From NCBI RefSeq assembly GCF_000426845.1, contig NZ_AUGD01000001.1:310001-374000 (forward strand): DNA of 64,000 bases, given 5' to 3'. Source of the stretch: Bradyrhizobium sp. in8p8. Its GTDB lineage: Bacteria > Pseudomonadota > Alphaproteobacteria > Rhizobiales > Xanthobacteraceae. The position numbers and the translations under genes were made by a program. How positions within the stretch are numbered: position 1 is the stretch's first letter; every line of letters starts with the position of its first letter. Under the pieces are notes generated by a model, which did no database searches, was not told the origin of the DNA, and saw nothing but the letters and a program-made list of their open reading frames with translations. Of this stretch, positions 9,744 to 17,593 are shown piece after piece.

Positions 9744-11111
9744 ATGAATCGGCAGATGGTCCTCGTCGGCTTCCTTCAGGCGCAGAACTGCACGAACCTG
9801 CCGAGCTCCTGGCGACATCCCGACTCCCGCAACGACTCGATGTCGGCGGACTATTATCAGGAGATCGCCAGAATTCTCGAAGCCGGCAAGTTCCACATGG
9901 CCTTCTTCGACGATCGCCTGGCGATGCCGGACCGCTACGGCAATGACCACGCCCACACCGTCGAATACGGCATCCGCTGCGTGAAGATGGACCCGCTGAT
10001 CGTGCTGACCACGATGGGCATGGTCACCGAGAAGCTCGGCTTGGGTGCCACCTGCTCGACCACCTATTACGAGCCCTTCGACGTGGCCCGGCGCTTTGCA
10101 ACGCTCGACCTGATGTCGGGTGGACGCGCCGGATGGAATGTCGTCACTTCGCTGAACGACGGCGAAGCCCTCAACATGGGCCGGGATTCCCATCCCGAAC
10201 ATGATTCCCGCTACGACCGCGCCGATGAGTTCATGGAAGTCGTGCTCGGCCATTGGGACACCTGGGAAGACGGCGCGCTGATCATGGACAAGACAAGCGG
10301 CCGCTTCGCCGATCCCGCCAAGGTGAAGCGGCTCGACCACAGGGGACAGGCCTTCAGGTCGCGCGGACCGTTCACCGTCCCGCGTTCGCAGCAGGGCCAT
10401 CCTGTGATCATCCAGGCCGGCGCTTCCGGCCGCGGTCAGCGCTTCGCCGGGCGATGGGGCGAGGTGATCTTCACGGCCGCGCGCAATCTCACCGCCGCCA
10501 AGGAAGGCTATGCGTCCGTGCGCAACGAAGCCGCAAAGGCCGGACGCGATCCCGACCAGATGTTCCTCTGCAACTTGACGACGCCGGTCTGCGCCGCGAC
10601 AAAGGCTGAAGCCGAGGACAAAATGGCGTTGATCAACAAGCTGCCGCTCGAGATCGACGCGCTGTCGCTGCTCGCCGAAGCGCTCAACTATGACTTCGCC
10701 TCCAAGGGTCTCGACGAGCCGCTGACGACGGAAGAACTGAAGAGCATGCAGGGCATCCTGGGTATCCGCGACGGCGTGCTGAAGAGTTCGGGCAAGAGCA
10801 ATCCGAGCGCACGCGACTTCGTCACCTTCTCCGGCCGCGGCCAGGTCCAGGACGCCGTGGTCGGCGGCCCAAGGGAGATCGCGGACAGGCTGGAGGAGAT
10901 GTTCGTCGAGCGCGGCTGCGATGGCTTTGTCATTGCCGCAACCCATGTGCCCGGCTCCTACGCGGACTTCGTGCGACACGTCGTGCCGGAACTGCAACGG
11001 CGCGGGCTGTTCCAAGAGGACTATCGCGGCAGGACGCTGCGCGAGAGTCTCGGGCTCAGGTGCCCGGCTGCCGGCGCCTGGAAGGTGCAGCCGCCCGATG
11101 CGGCGGAATGA
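9744..11111 (+). CDS. LLM class flavin-dependent monooxygenase (NtaA/SnaA/DszA family)
   Basis: A 455-residue FMNH2-dependent monooxygenase of the bacterial-luciferase-like fold. Members such as nitrilotriacetate monooxygenase oxidise substrates using reduced flavin from a partner reductase. Signatures are W-R-H-P at the N-terminus, FFDDRLAMPDR, the TTYYEPFDVARRFATLD-type segment, SGGRAGWNVVTS followed by HDSRYDRADEFMEV, and QAGASGRGQRFAGRWGE. AGGAGAG precedes the start. It lies 21 bases after the Ldh gene and 15 before the FAH gene, consistent with one transcript. No flavin reductase gene is nearby, so reductase would have to come from elsewhere. Confidence 0.88.
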   Translation: MNRQMVLVGFLQAQNCTNLPSSWRHPDSRNDSMSADYYQEIARILEAGKFHMAFFDDRLAMPDRYGNDHAHTVEYGIRCVKMDPLIVLTTMGMVTEKLGLGATCSTTYYEPFDVARRFATLDLMSGGRAGWNVVTSLNDGEALNMGRDSHPEHDSRYDRADEFMEVVLGHWDTWEDGALIMDKTSGRFADPAKVKRLDHRGQAFRSRGPFTVPRSQQGHPVIIQAGASGRGQRFAGRWGEVIFTAARNLTAAKEGYASVRNEAAKAGRDPDQMFLCNLTTPVCAATKAEAEDKMALINKLPLEIDALSLLAEALNYDFASKGLDEPLTTEELKSMQGILGIRDGVLKSSGKSNPSARDFVTFSGRGQVQDAVVGGPREIADRLEEMFVERGCDGFVIAATHVPGSYADFVRHVVPELQRRGLFQEDYRGRTLRESLGLRCPAAGAWKVQPPDAAE

Positions 11112-11126
11112 CCGGGAGTACAGAGC

Positions 11127-11912
11127 ATGCGCTGGTTGAAGTTCACCGCCTCGAGCAGGAGCTCCTGGGGAATTATCGAAGGCGAGCAGGTCGTCGCTGT
11201 TGACGGTGATCCCTTCGGCGAATGGCGGCGCACGTCGCGCATCCTTCCGCTGTCCCAGGCGAAGATCGAGCTGCCACTGATCCCGCGAACCTTCTATTGC
11301 GTCGGGCTGAATTACCTCAGGCACCTGAAGGAGGCCGCGGACAAGCGCGGCGAGGTGCCGGCAGTCCCCGACCGTCCCGAGATCGGCTATCGCGCACAGA
11401 ACGCGCTGATCGCCCATGGCGAGGACGTCGTGATCCCCTCCTTCGCGACGGACAAGATCCACTATGAAGGCGAGCTTGTCGTGGTGATCGGCAAGAAGGT
11501 CAAGCATCTCACCGAAGCGAATGCGATGGATTGCGTGTTCGGCTACACCATCGGCAACGACGTCAGCGAACGCAACTGGCAGAAGGCGGATCGCGGCCTG
11601 TGGCGCTCGAAGAACGCCGACACGTTCAAGCCGATGGGCCCGTGGATCGAGACGGACGCCGATCTCGACAAGATGGAGACCATCGTCCGGGTCAACGGCC
11701 GCGAGACCAACCGCTTCCACACCAACGACATGATCTTCGGCGTGGCGCCCTTCCTGGTCGAGCTGACCAAGTACTTTACGCTCTGGCCCGGCGATGTGAT
11801 CTGGATGGGTACCGACGGCGCCTCGCCGGATATCAAGCACGGCGACGTCGTGGAGGTCGAGATCACAGGCGTTGGCACGCTGCGGAACAGGTTCGTGCGG
11901 GAGGGGCGGTAG
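11127..11912 (+). CDS. Fumarylacetoacetate hydrolase (FAH) family protein
   Basis: A 261-residue metal-dependent C-C bond hydrolase or isomerase or decarboxylase of the FAH superfamily, which usually acts on ring-cleavage products or acylpyruvates. The core has FYCVGLNYLRH, the metal-binding Y-E-G-E-L segment, GYTIGNDVSER, KPMGPWIETD, and the C-terminal W-x-GDVIWMGTDGA and G-D-V-V-E-V-E-I-T-G-V-G-T-L blocks. All are in usual order, and length is typical of single-domain bacterial members. GGGAGTACAGAGC precedes the ATG. It ends only 3 bases from the convergent LuxR-type regulator gene. Role: likely the last step of the preceding catabolic cassette; substrate unknown. Confidence 0.87.
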   Translation: MRWLKFTASSRSSWGIIEGEQVVAVDGDPFGEWRRTSRILPLSQAKIELPLIPRTFYCVGLNYLRHLKEAADKRGEVPAVPDRPEIGYRAQNALIAHGEDVVIPSFATDKIHYEGELVVVIGKKVKHLTEANAMDCVFGYTIGNDVSERNWQKADRGLWRSKNADTFKPMGPWIETDADLDKMETIVRVNGRETNRFHTNDMIFGVAPFLVELTKYFTLWPGDVIWMGTDGASPDIKHGDVVEVEITGVGTLRNRFVREGR

Positions 11913-11915
11913 GCG

Positions 11916-12863
11916 CTAGTCCTTCGACGAAATGAGGCTCTTGGGCAAGATGGCTGCCTCGGTCCGGTTACGGACCTTCAGCTTCCGCATGATATGGCGG
12001 AGGTGGACCTTGACCGTATGCTCGCTCATGTTGAGCTCATAGGCAATCTGCTTATTGGCTTTGCCATGACGGATTGCCTCGAGAACGGCGGTCTGTCGTT
12101 CTGTAAGCGTTACTTGCGGCTTGACCGGGGCAGGCGGTGGCTCACGATCAACGAAGCTGCTCGCGGGAACGAAGATCCCTCCGGCCTCGACCAGCCGCAC
12201 CGCTTCCACGGCGACATTGAACGGGAGATTGCTGGGGATGTATCCACGCGCTCCACGCTTCAAGGTTCGAACAATGTGATCGACATCATCTACGTCCGAC
12301 ACGACAACAAAGGACGTTTTGCCGGTCGCGCTATCCAGACTCTGGAGATCATTCAAGCTCGATGCGTCTCCGGACTCAACCACGATGATGACGACTGCCG
12401 GCGCCGAAGCCAGCGGCTCCGTAGAACCACGCCAGTCCTCTACGCTCGCAAACGAATAGACGTGATGATCCTGGTATGAAACCTCGAGGCAGCGGGCGAA
12501 ACAATCTCGAAATACGGCACGTGGATGAATCACCACGATCGTAGGCTTCAGCTTCGAGGCAATCGTGGCTTCCGGCTGCTCGAAGTCGAATCCATTGGGA
12601 GCGCCGCGCTCAACCGCTTCCGGCGACTCGTCCGAGAACGGATCGCCACCACGCACCCTTTTCGAGCCCCGAATGAGCTGCCGCGAGCTCGACGCAGGAG
12701 AGAGCGGAATCTCAATCGGCGCAGAGAAGCATACCTCCTCCGCAAAGTGACCGACGGCATCATCATCATCGGCTCCGCCATCGCCTGACGGTGGCGCAAT
12801 CAAATGGCTTTCTGAAAGTGACCGCAGCGAAGGCTGCGAACTCAAATGCAACAAACTACGCAC
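11916..12863 (-). CDS. LuxR/NarL-type regulator with degenerate receiver domain
   Basis: The C-terminal 65 residues are a clear LuxR helix-turn-helix (LTERQTAVLEAI, NKQIAYELNMSEHTVKVHLR). Residues about 105-230 fold like a NarL-type receiver but lack its chemistry. The acidic pair is replaced (VVIHPRAVF), the phospho-acceptor position reads VVIIVVESGD with no Asp, and the conserved Lys region reads GYIPSNLP. The first 100 residues are an unrecognised acidic/Ser-rich extension. Start is GTG at 12863, supported by GAGGG at proper spacing. Activity is therefore probably phosphorylation-independent. It sits beside the secretion cassette (14683-22728) and could regulate it, but that is inference from position. 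Confidence 0.8.
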   Translation of the reverse strand: MRSLLHLSSQPSLRSLSESHLIAPPSGDGGADDDDAVGHFAEEVCFSAPIEIPLSPASSSRQLIRGSKRVRGGDPFSDESPEAVERGAPNGFDFEQPEATIASKLKPTIVVIHPRAVFRDCFARCLEVSYQDHHVYSFASVEDWRGSTEPLASAPAVVIIVVESGDASSLNDLQSLDSATGKTSFVVVSDVDDVDHIVRTLKRGARGYIPSNLPFNVAVEAVRLVEAGGIFVPASSFVDREPPPAPVKPQVTLTERQTAVLEAIRHGKANKQIAYELNMSEHTVKVHLRHIMRKLKVRNRTEAAILPKSLISSKD

Positions 12864-13000
12864 GATGCTACCCTCTTGTAATGATTACCCCGCCTGATCT
12901 AAAATTTTCTTGGTAGCTTTGAATGAAATAATGTTTGCATTTATCATATCTGCCCACCATGCACAACTCACAGTTATTCAAAGTCAGCAGCGGCCCGACG

Positions 13001-13522
13001 TCACAGCTGATCGCGGCAGCCGACCGGGTCATTCGCGCGCGCACAAATATAGGCATCGAAGCATTGCGACCATGCCTCTCGAACATCCTCCCGTTGCGCC
13101 ACCGGACTATCAAGCAAAGTATCGACGAGCGGCAAACCCGCTCCTTCCAGCATTTCTTTCGTACTGAACAAAACGAGAGCGAACGCCGCCGCATTGTGAC
13201 AGCCTAGCTCGAAGTCACGATCGCGGCCCTTGTTCAACAGCATGAAACGCTCCGCAATCCCGCTATCTCGAACGGACGTAATATCGTGCCAAGCTCCGTG
13301 TTGAATACGGAAGAGCGCACGTTCAGAGAACTCTCCACCCTCGACCCTTGCGACGACGCTAATAAGCATAACGACAAGACCAGTGATGTAGGGATCCGAC
13401 CAGACGGCCTCGCTGATCCCGCCAAGACGCGCGCGGCTTTGCTCGACGATCGGCACGAGCATATCGGCCGCAGCCTTGCGGGCTCTTCGGACCCGAACCG
13501 TGTCCCGCACCCAATGCCACAT
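13001..13522 (-). CDS. Hypothetical protein, 173 aa
   Basis: Not recognised. The start I prefer is ATG at 13522, preceded by GGGG-TTGAAG; the frame itself continues much further upstream but that part reads like an antisense shadow of the gene at 13664. The protein has a basic N-terminus (R-V-R-R-A-R-K), a hydrophobic helix around residues 45-62 (PYITGLVVMLISVVARV), a second semi-hydrophobic stretch (NAAAFALVLF), and several Cys near the C-terminus. It may be peripherally membrane-associated. It is divergent from 13664 and lies between the LuxR-type regulator and the secretion cassette. Confidence 0.5.
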   Translation of the reverse strand: MWHWVRDTVRVRRARKAAADMLVPIVEQSRARLGGISEAVWSDPYITGLVVMLISVVARVEGGEFSERALFRIQHGAWHDITSVRDSGIAERFMLLNKGRDRDFELGCHNAAAFALVLFSTKEMLEGAGLPLVDTLLDSPVAQREDVREAWSQCFDAYICARANDPVGCRDQL

Positions 13523-13663
13523 CTTCAACCCCGCTGCTTGTTGCAGCGCGAAGACCTCTACCGATCTCGCCAGCGTCTTGCCCGTTCGCAGACCCTCTCG
13601 TATATTTCGATCGCATTCATTCTGAGCGCGCTGTACGTGTTGCGTAGGAGCGAGCCCTGAACC

Positions 13664-14233
13664 ATGCCGTCCGGTCGACTTCCATCCAAACCCGATTTCG
13701 ACGCGATCGCAGCCGCAGCTCCCGCCTCGGCCGATCGGCGCACGCTGATCCTGGCGCTGATCGGAAACCTGGTCTCCAGCTGGTCGAACAATGAGAGCCT
13801 GTTCATCTATGTGCTCATGATCCTGCTGCGGACCGATCAGGCCTCCGCTGCACTGACCTTCGCAACTCTCAACACCACGCGAGCCCGGCTCGACCTCATA
13901 CAGAGGCTTGCGAAGATCACGATAAAGGACAAGCAGCTCAACGTCGCCCTCACGAAGGTGATCGAGCGGTTCAATGAAACTACTCAAATCCGCAACGAAT
14001 TCAACCATTGTATGTACATCGTGGATTCTACCGGACAGATCACCTCTACTCAGTCGATGCGCATCTCGCAGAGCAAGAATGGCCTGCAGTTCGGAGAAAG
14101 AAAGCCGATGGATGACGCTCGGCTCAAGAGCATGGTCAACGCCACGAAGGACATGACCCGCATTAACCGGGAGATCTGGGATCTGCTGCCCCGGCTTGAA
14201 AGCCATATCCGTTCGACGGATGCCGCGCGTTGA
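13664..14233 (+). CDS. Hypothetical protein, 189 aa, helical
   Basis: Function unknown. The protein appears all-helical and soluble, with hydrophobic heptads in residues 25-60 (LILALIGNLVSSW, FIYVLMILL) and a distinctive R-N-E-F-N-H-C-M-Y block near residue 110. That block resembles the R-N-x(2-3)-H arrangement seen in HEPN-like and AbiV-like folds, but I cannot assign the family. AGGAG lies 13 bases before the ATG, a little far. It is divergent from the unknown gene at 13001-13522 and upstream of the low-complexity protein gene. Composition and codon use look normal for this genome. Confidence 0.6.
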   Translation: MPSGRLPSKPDFDAIAAAAPASADRRTLILALIGNLVSSWSNNESLFIYVLMILLRTDQASAALTFATLNTTRARLDLIQRLAKITIKDKQLNVALTKVIERFNETTQIRNEFNHCMYIVDSTGQITSTQSMRISQSKNGLQFGERKPMDDARLKSMVNATKDMTRINREIWDLLPRLESHIRSTDAAR

Positions 14234-14682
14234 TCTTCCGGCCGCCCCAGCTGAACCGTCGCCTTTCACGACTATGCCGACCTCTGCCGCAGACCGCGCC
14301 GACGTTGCTGCTGCAACGCTTACGTGCGGCCCCACTCGACCGATCGAGTGATGCAGTAACGGGCTCTCTACTCCTTTGGGTCATGCCCCTCCCCCAAAAG
14401 GGTTAGCGACACGCGTGTGACGACCTACATCAATAGACAGGGCAGACGCATACGAACAGCTTGTTGCGACGCCTTCTTCGCGGCCGTGCGATAGCACGAA
14501 TGTGCAACTAGCCAATCAATCCGACCCGAGCAACGTTGAGCCTGCGAAGTCTCGTGAATGATCGCGGGAGGGTCGCAGCCGGAACATCCGGCTTCAATCG
14601 CATCGTAGTCTTGGTCGTCGCAGACGCAGAAGATCAGCGATCTCCAGAACGACGATGCTCCTTAATCCAGCAGGAGTTCGTC
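14234..14682. other. Intergenic region upstream of the low-complexity protein gene, 449 bp
   Basis: No gene can be supported here. An in-frame ATG at 14536 would extend the downstream protein by 49 residues, but it lacks a ribosome site and the extension looks random. A perfect 10-bp palindrome ACACGCGTGT lies at 14409-14418 and could be a regulator site. The AGGAG at 14672-14676 is the ribosome site for the ATG at 14683. The length suggests a complex promoter. Confidence 0.5.
14409..14418. promoter_or_regulatory. Palindrome, possible operator
   Basis: ACACGCGTGT is a perfect 10-bp palindrome in the long leader of the low-complexity protein gene. A short GC-rich palindrome of this kind can arise by chance, so the regulatory reading is weak. 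Confidence 0.25.
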
Positions 14683-15465
14683 ATGAGCTATCCCAAGAAG
14701 AAGTACGATCCGGATCAGGACCAGGATCAAGAGCAGGACCAGAAGCAAGCCAACCTGCAAGGCCAGCTGCAAGGTCAGCTTCAGGGCCAAGGTCAGGGAC
14801 AGGCGCAAGGTCAAGCCCAGCTTGCCGTTCAGTCGCTCGACTCCAAGAGTGAGAACGAGAACGAGAACGACAACGACAACAGCAACGAGAACAAGAACGA
14901 GAACGAGAACTCGATCGACAACAAGGTCGACAACAAGCTGGCCAACAGTGTCGACAATGACGTCGACAACGAGATCGAGAACAAGGTCGAGAATACCGTC
15001 GACACCAAGGTCAACGTCGAGGTTGACGTCGATATCGATCTCGATCTCAAGGCCGACGGCCTGAGCAGCCCCGTGATCGACCTGTCGTGCCTGAGCGACG
15101 TCAAGGGCTCGGTCATCATGCCCGACGTGGTTGACCAGAAGCTGGACGGCAATGGCAACCAGTTCAATATCGACCAGGTCAACAACCTGATCGACAACGA
15201 CTGGAACCGCTCGTCGGTCGACTACGACGGCAAGGGCGGCGAGTTCAGGATGGACGCCAAGGCCGAGGGCGGCGACGTCAAGATGCATTCCGACATCGAG
15301 GACGTGATCGGCGATTCGGCAAGTGGCGTCACTGCGTCTGCCGACGCTGCCATCAGCCAGGAAGCCTTCAACCAGACCATCACGCAGGGTGCGAACATCC
15401 AGTTCAACAGCATCACGATGAGTGTGGCAGGCAACGACCTCCAGGACAGCCACGATCTCGGCTGA
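14683..15465 (+). CDS. Low-complexity Q/N/D/E-rich protein of the type I secretion locus
   Basis: A 260-residue, strongly polar and acidic protein of no family I can name. Blocks in order: a D-Q-D-Q-E-Q-rich start; Q-G repeats (QLQGQLQGQGQGQAQGQ, about residues 27-45); N-E/N-D/N-K dipeptide repeats (about 58-85); D-N-K-V-type heptad-like repeats (about 85-125); an alternating V-D-V-D-I-D-L-D segment; then a less repetitive half with N-Q-F-N-I-D-Q-V-N-N and QGANIQFNSITMSVAGND. There is no N-terminal signal peptide and no RTX nonapeptide. The start is fixed by AGGAG and the ATG at 14683. A strong terminator follows. The neighbouring type I exporter makes secretion plausible, and the last 60 residues resemble the repeat of the next protein; both points are inference. 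Confidence 0.75.
   Translation: MSYPKKKYDPDQDQDQEQDQKQANLQGQLQGQLQGQGQGQAQGQAQLAVQSLDSKSENENENDNDNSNENKNENENSIDNKVDNKLANSVDNDVDNEIENKVENTVDTKVNVEVDVDIDLDLKADGLSSPVIDLSCLSDVKGSVIMPDVVDQKLDGNGNQFNIDQVNNLIDNDWNRSSVDYDGKGGEFRMDAKAEGGDVKMHSDIEDVIGDSASGVTASADAAISQEAFNQTITQGANIQFNSITMSVAGNDLQDSHDLG
14710..15050. repeat. Internal DNA repeats encoding low-complexity protein blocks
   Basis: Short tandem and interspersed units such as GAGAACGAGAAC, CAAGGTCAGGGAC and GTCGACAACAAGG repeat within the coding sequence. They encode the Q-G, N-E and V-D-N tracts. The reading frame is maintained through every block, which argues that the repeats are selected as protein. Such tracts can expand or contract by slippage. 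Confidence 0.65.
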
Positions 15466-15477
15466 CACGTGACGCGA

Positions 15478-15508
15478 CCCGCGCGGCGCCTGCCGCGCGG
15501 GACTTTTT
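15478..15508 (+). terminator. Intrinsic (Rho-independent) terminator
   Basis: A perfect 10-bp GC stem (CCCGCGCGGC at 15478-15487, GCCGCGCGGG at 15492-15501) with a four-base GCCT loop is followed by ACTTTTT. It lies 13 bases after the stop of the low-complexity gene. It should end or strongly attenuate that transcript, so the downstream genes are expressed at a lower level or from their own promoter. Confidence 0.85.
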
Positions 15509-15544
15509 GGCCGGCATATTTGCAACGACCGTGATTCATTTAAG

Positions 15545-15573
15545 CTCCGCGCTTCCCTTGCGCGAGATTTTTT
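15545..15573 (+). terminator. Second, weaker terminator-like hairpin
   Basis: CTC(C)GCGC pairs with GCGCGAG (one bulged C, loop TTCCCTT) and is followed by A and six T residues (15568-15573). It may be a backup to the strong terminator upstream, or an attenuator in the leader of the gene at 15603. Confidence 0.4.
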
Positions 15574-15602
15574 GGCTCGTGGGCCTGTGACGGGAGGCTC
15601 TC

Positions 15603-17540
15603 ATGGTTCCTGGCGGAATCACCGAACTGGTTTGGCATTTCATCGCCCATCTGCGCATCACCGACGATATTGCACGCGATCGCACGGCCTACGAAGGGCC
15701 TGCCCTTCCGAAGCCGCTGGACGACTACAAGACGCCGCGGCCGGATTTCGATCGCGACCACGATCTCGATGCATTCGATACGACGCCGATCGGTCCTCCC
15801 GTCATCCGACTCCTTGACGATCACATCCTTTCCAAGCTGCCGCAGGTGAGATCGCAGGGCATCCCAATCGACGATGATCTCGATCTGCCGACGAGGCTGC
15901 CTGCAACGCCGATATTCCGCCCCGGCGCCGGCGGTGGCGGCGGCGGCTCGGACCATGAGATCAAGGTGATCCACGAGCCCGGCGGCGAACAGGGCCAAAT
16001 CCAGATACGTCAGCTCAACGGAATGCTGGACAATGACATAACCCTCCAAGGCAGCTTCGGGAGCGGCGACACGGGAGTGCTCTCTGCCCAGGCCGCGCAA
16101 ATCAGCGCGCAGGCGGCTTCACTCCTGCAACATATGGCGGATGACGCCAATGGGCAGATCCCGAGCCAATGGTGGATTCCCCAGAACGGTGCAGGAGTGA
16201 CCGCCTTCGTCCAGGATTTCGACAACGGCCAAGTCGCGCACGATGGCACCGTCAACGCCAATTCCGTTGTGCCCGGATACTATCTCAATGGCGAACTTCA
16301 GACGCCCGCCCCAGAGCCCCCCTCTCCAGAGCTCGGCAGGCCCGCCGATCCAGACACGGGAAACGGCCTTGGCCTTTGGGCCGAGGCAGGCGGCAACGTC
16401 AGCTTCAACGGCGTCATGATCGTTGATCTCAGCGAGTCCGGCCGATCCATGATCGTAAAGGGGGACTATTTCCATACCAACGCGATCTTCCAGACCAACT
16501 CGTTGATGGACGAGGACCAAATCGCAGCTTCGCAAGCCGAAGACGGATCGATGACCGCGGGAGACGACATCACCGACAACATTGCCGACTTCATCCAGCA
16601 CCCCGGCGTCTACAGCCTGATGCCGGCGACCTATGCGGGACCGAACTGGCATGTCGATGTCGTCAACGGCGATTACTACAACGTTCAGACCCTCGTGCAG
16701 ATGAACTATCTGCTCGACAATGACGTAATCGTCCAGACGGGCGGCAGCAATCACTATGACCTGATCTCTGGAGAGAACGAACAGGGGAATCTCGCACAGA
16801 TCTTCAATGGCAGCTTCCATTACGATCTGATCATCGTTGCCGGCGCCTATCACGGCATGAACGTGATCTTCCAGAACAACATTCTCCTGGACAATGACGC
16901 CGTCACCCAGCTCGCCAAAGGCGACGAGCAGACGCAATCACTCGCTACGGGCCAGAACGAGCTCCTGAACGCGGCCACCATCGAGACGTTCGGTAACGAC
17001 AATTTCCTGCCGCTCACCCCGGGCTTGGAGAGCCTCGTTGCCGCACTCGCAAACGGCATACCCGGACTGGATCCGGAAACCGGAACGTTGCTCCCAGGGA
17101 CGGGTGGGACCTTCGAGGTCCTCTACATTACCGGCGACTACTACGACATCAATGCGGTCTGGCAGACCAACGTGGTCTCGGACGTCGATGTGCTGCTTCA
17201 GCTTCTCGAGCGTCCGTCGGACGCCGCGCAACAACTTCATCCCGGCGACGATGGCGCTCAGGTCGCCAGCACGGGCGCGAACATGCTGACCAACGACGCA
17301 GCCATCGTCGATGTCGGACCGACAGACGCCTATGTCGGCGGCCAGGTCTATGGCGACACGATTCTGGTCCAGGCAAACCTGCTGCCGACCGACGCCGACC
17401 CCGCTCTCGCCAGGGATACCCAAACATTGGTGTCCGAGCTCGTGGCATTCGTGACCGACGCGCAGGACGAGGAGCAGCAGGCGCCACCAGCGCCGCCCCC
17501 ACCGCCCTGCGACGACGCCATCTCCAACGTCATGCACTAG
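15603..17540 (+). CDS. Repeat-containing putative type I secretion substrate or surface protein, 645 aa
   Basis: No enzyme family recognised. After a 110-residue Asp/Pro-rich N-terminus and a Gly run (about 108-114), the protein carries repeats of the form (V/I)-x-GDYY-x-x-N-x-(h)-x-Q-x-N-x-L-x-D-x-D-x-x-x-Q. Copies start near residues 286, 355, 414, 511 and 582, and a shorter version (QLNGMLDNDITLQG) near 136. A second small motif, TGQNELLNAATIE / TGANMLTNDAAIVD, occurs twice. The alternation suggests stacked beta strands with Asn/Gln ladders, as in adhesins or functional amyloids. It ends in a Gln/Pro tail with one Cys. There are no signal peptide and no RTX GGxGxD repeats. GGGAGG precedes the ATG. 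The ABC exporter follows 53 bases later, so I infer it is exported by it or helps that export. Confidence 0.75.
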   Translation: MVPGGITELVWHFIAHLRITDDIARDRTAYEGPALPKPLDDYKTPRPDFDRDHDLDAFDTTPIGPPVIRLLDDHILSKLPQVRSQGIPIDDDLDLPTRLPATPIFRPGAGGGGGGSDHEIKVIHEPGGEQGQIQIRQLNGMLDNDITLQGSFGSGDTGVLSAQAAQISAQAASLLQHMADDANGQIPSQWWIPQNGAGVTAFVQDFDNGQVAHDGTVNANSVVPGYYLNGELQTPAPEPPSPELGRPADPDTGNGLGLWAEAGGNVSFNGVMIVDLSESGRSMIVKGDYFHTNAIFQTNSLMDEDQIAASQAEDGSMTAGDDITDNIADFIQHPGVYSLMPATYAGPNWHVDVVNGDYYNVQTLVQMNYLLDNDVIVQTGGSNHYDLISGENEQGNLAQIFNGSFHYDLIIVAGAYHGMNVIFQNNILLDNDAVTQLAKGDEQTQSLATGQNELLNAATIETFGNDNFLPLTPGLESLVAALANGIPGLDPETGTLLPGTGGTFEVLYITGDYYDINAVWQTNVVSDVDVLLQLLERPSDAAQQLHPGDDGAQVASTGANMLTNDAAIVDVGPTDAYVGGQVYGDTILVQANLLPTDADPALARDTQTLVSELVAFVTDAQDEEQQAPPAPPPPPCDDAISNVMH

Positions 17541-17593
17541 AACGCAGGCGAACCAGAAGCATCGGTTGAATGGCGGATACAGGAGGGCGGTCA

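Noticed and set aside
8586..11840. A 1084-codon minus-strand frame antisense to the Ldh, LLM and FAH genes
   Set aside because: Same GC effect. It spans three well-supported genes and two gene boundaries and has no recognisable domain.
12868..13194. A 108-codon minus-strand frame upstream of the LuxR-type gene
   Set aside because: It overlaps the more plausible 13001-13522 gene in another frame, is Cys/Arg-rich without motifs, and ends in the AT-rich promoter region.
14536..14682. N-terminal extension of the low-complexity protein from the ATG at 14536
   Set aside because: No ribosome site and unrelated composition; the ATG at 14683 has AGGAG at ideal spacing.
14662..15525. A minus-strand frame of Val/Leu/Asp repeats opposite the low-complexity gene
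   Set aside because: It is only the complement of the repeat blocks. The plus strand has the ribosome site, start and terminator.
15603..17540. RTX toxin/adhesin identity for the repeat protein
   Set aside because: No GGxGxDxxx nonapeptides were found. Type I secretion is suggested only by neighbours.
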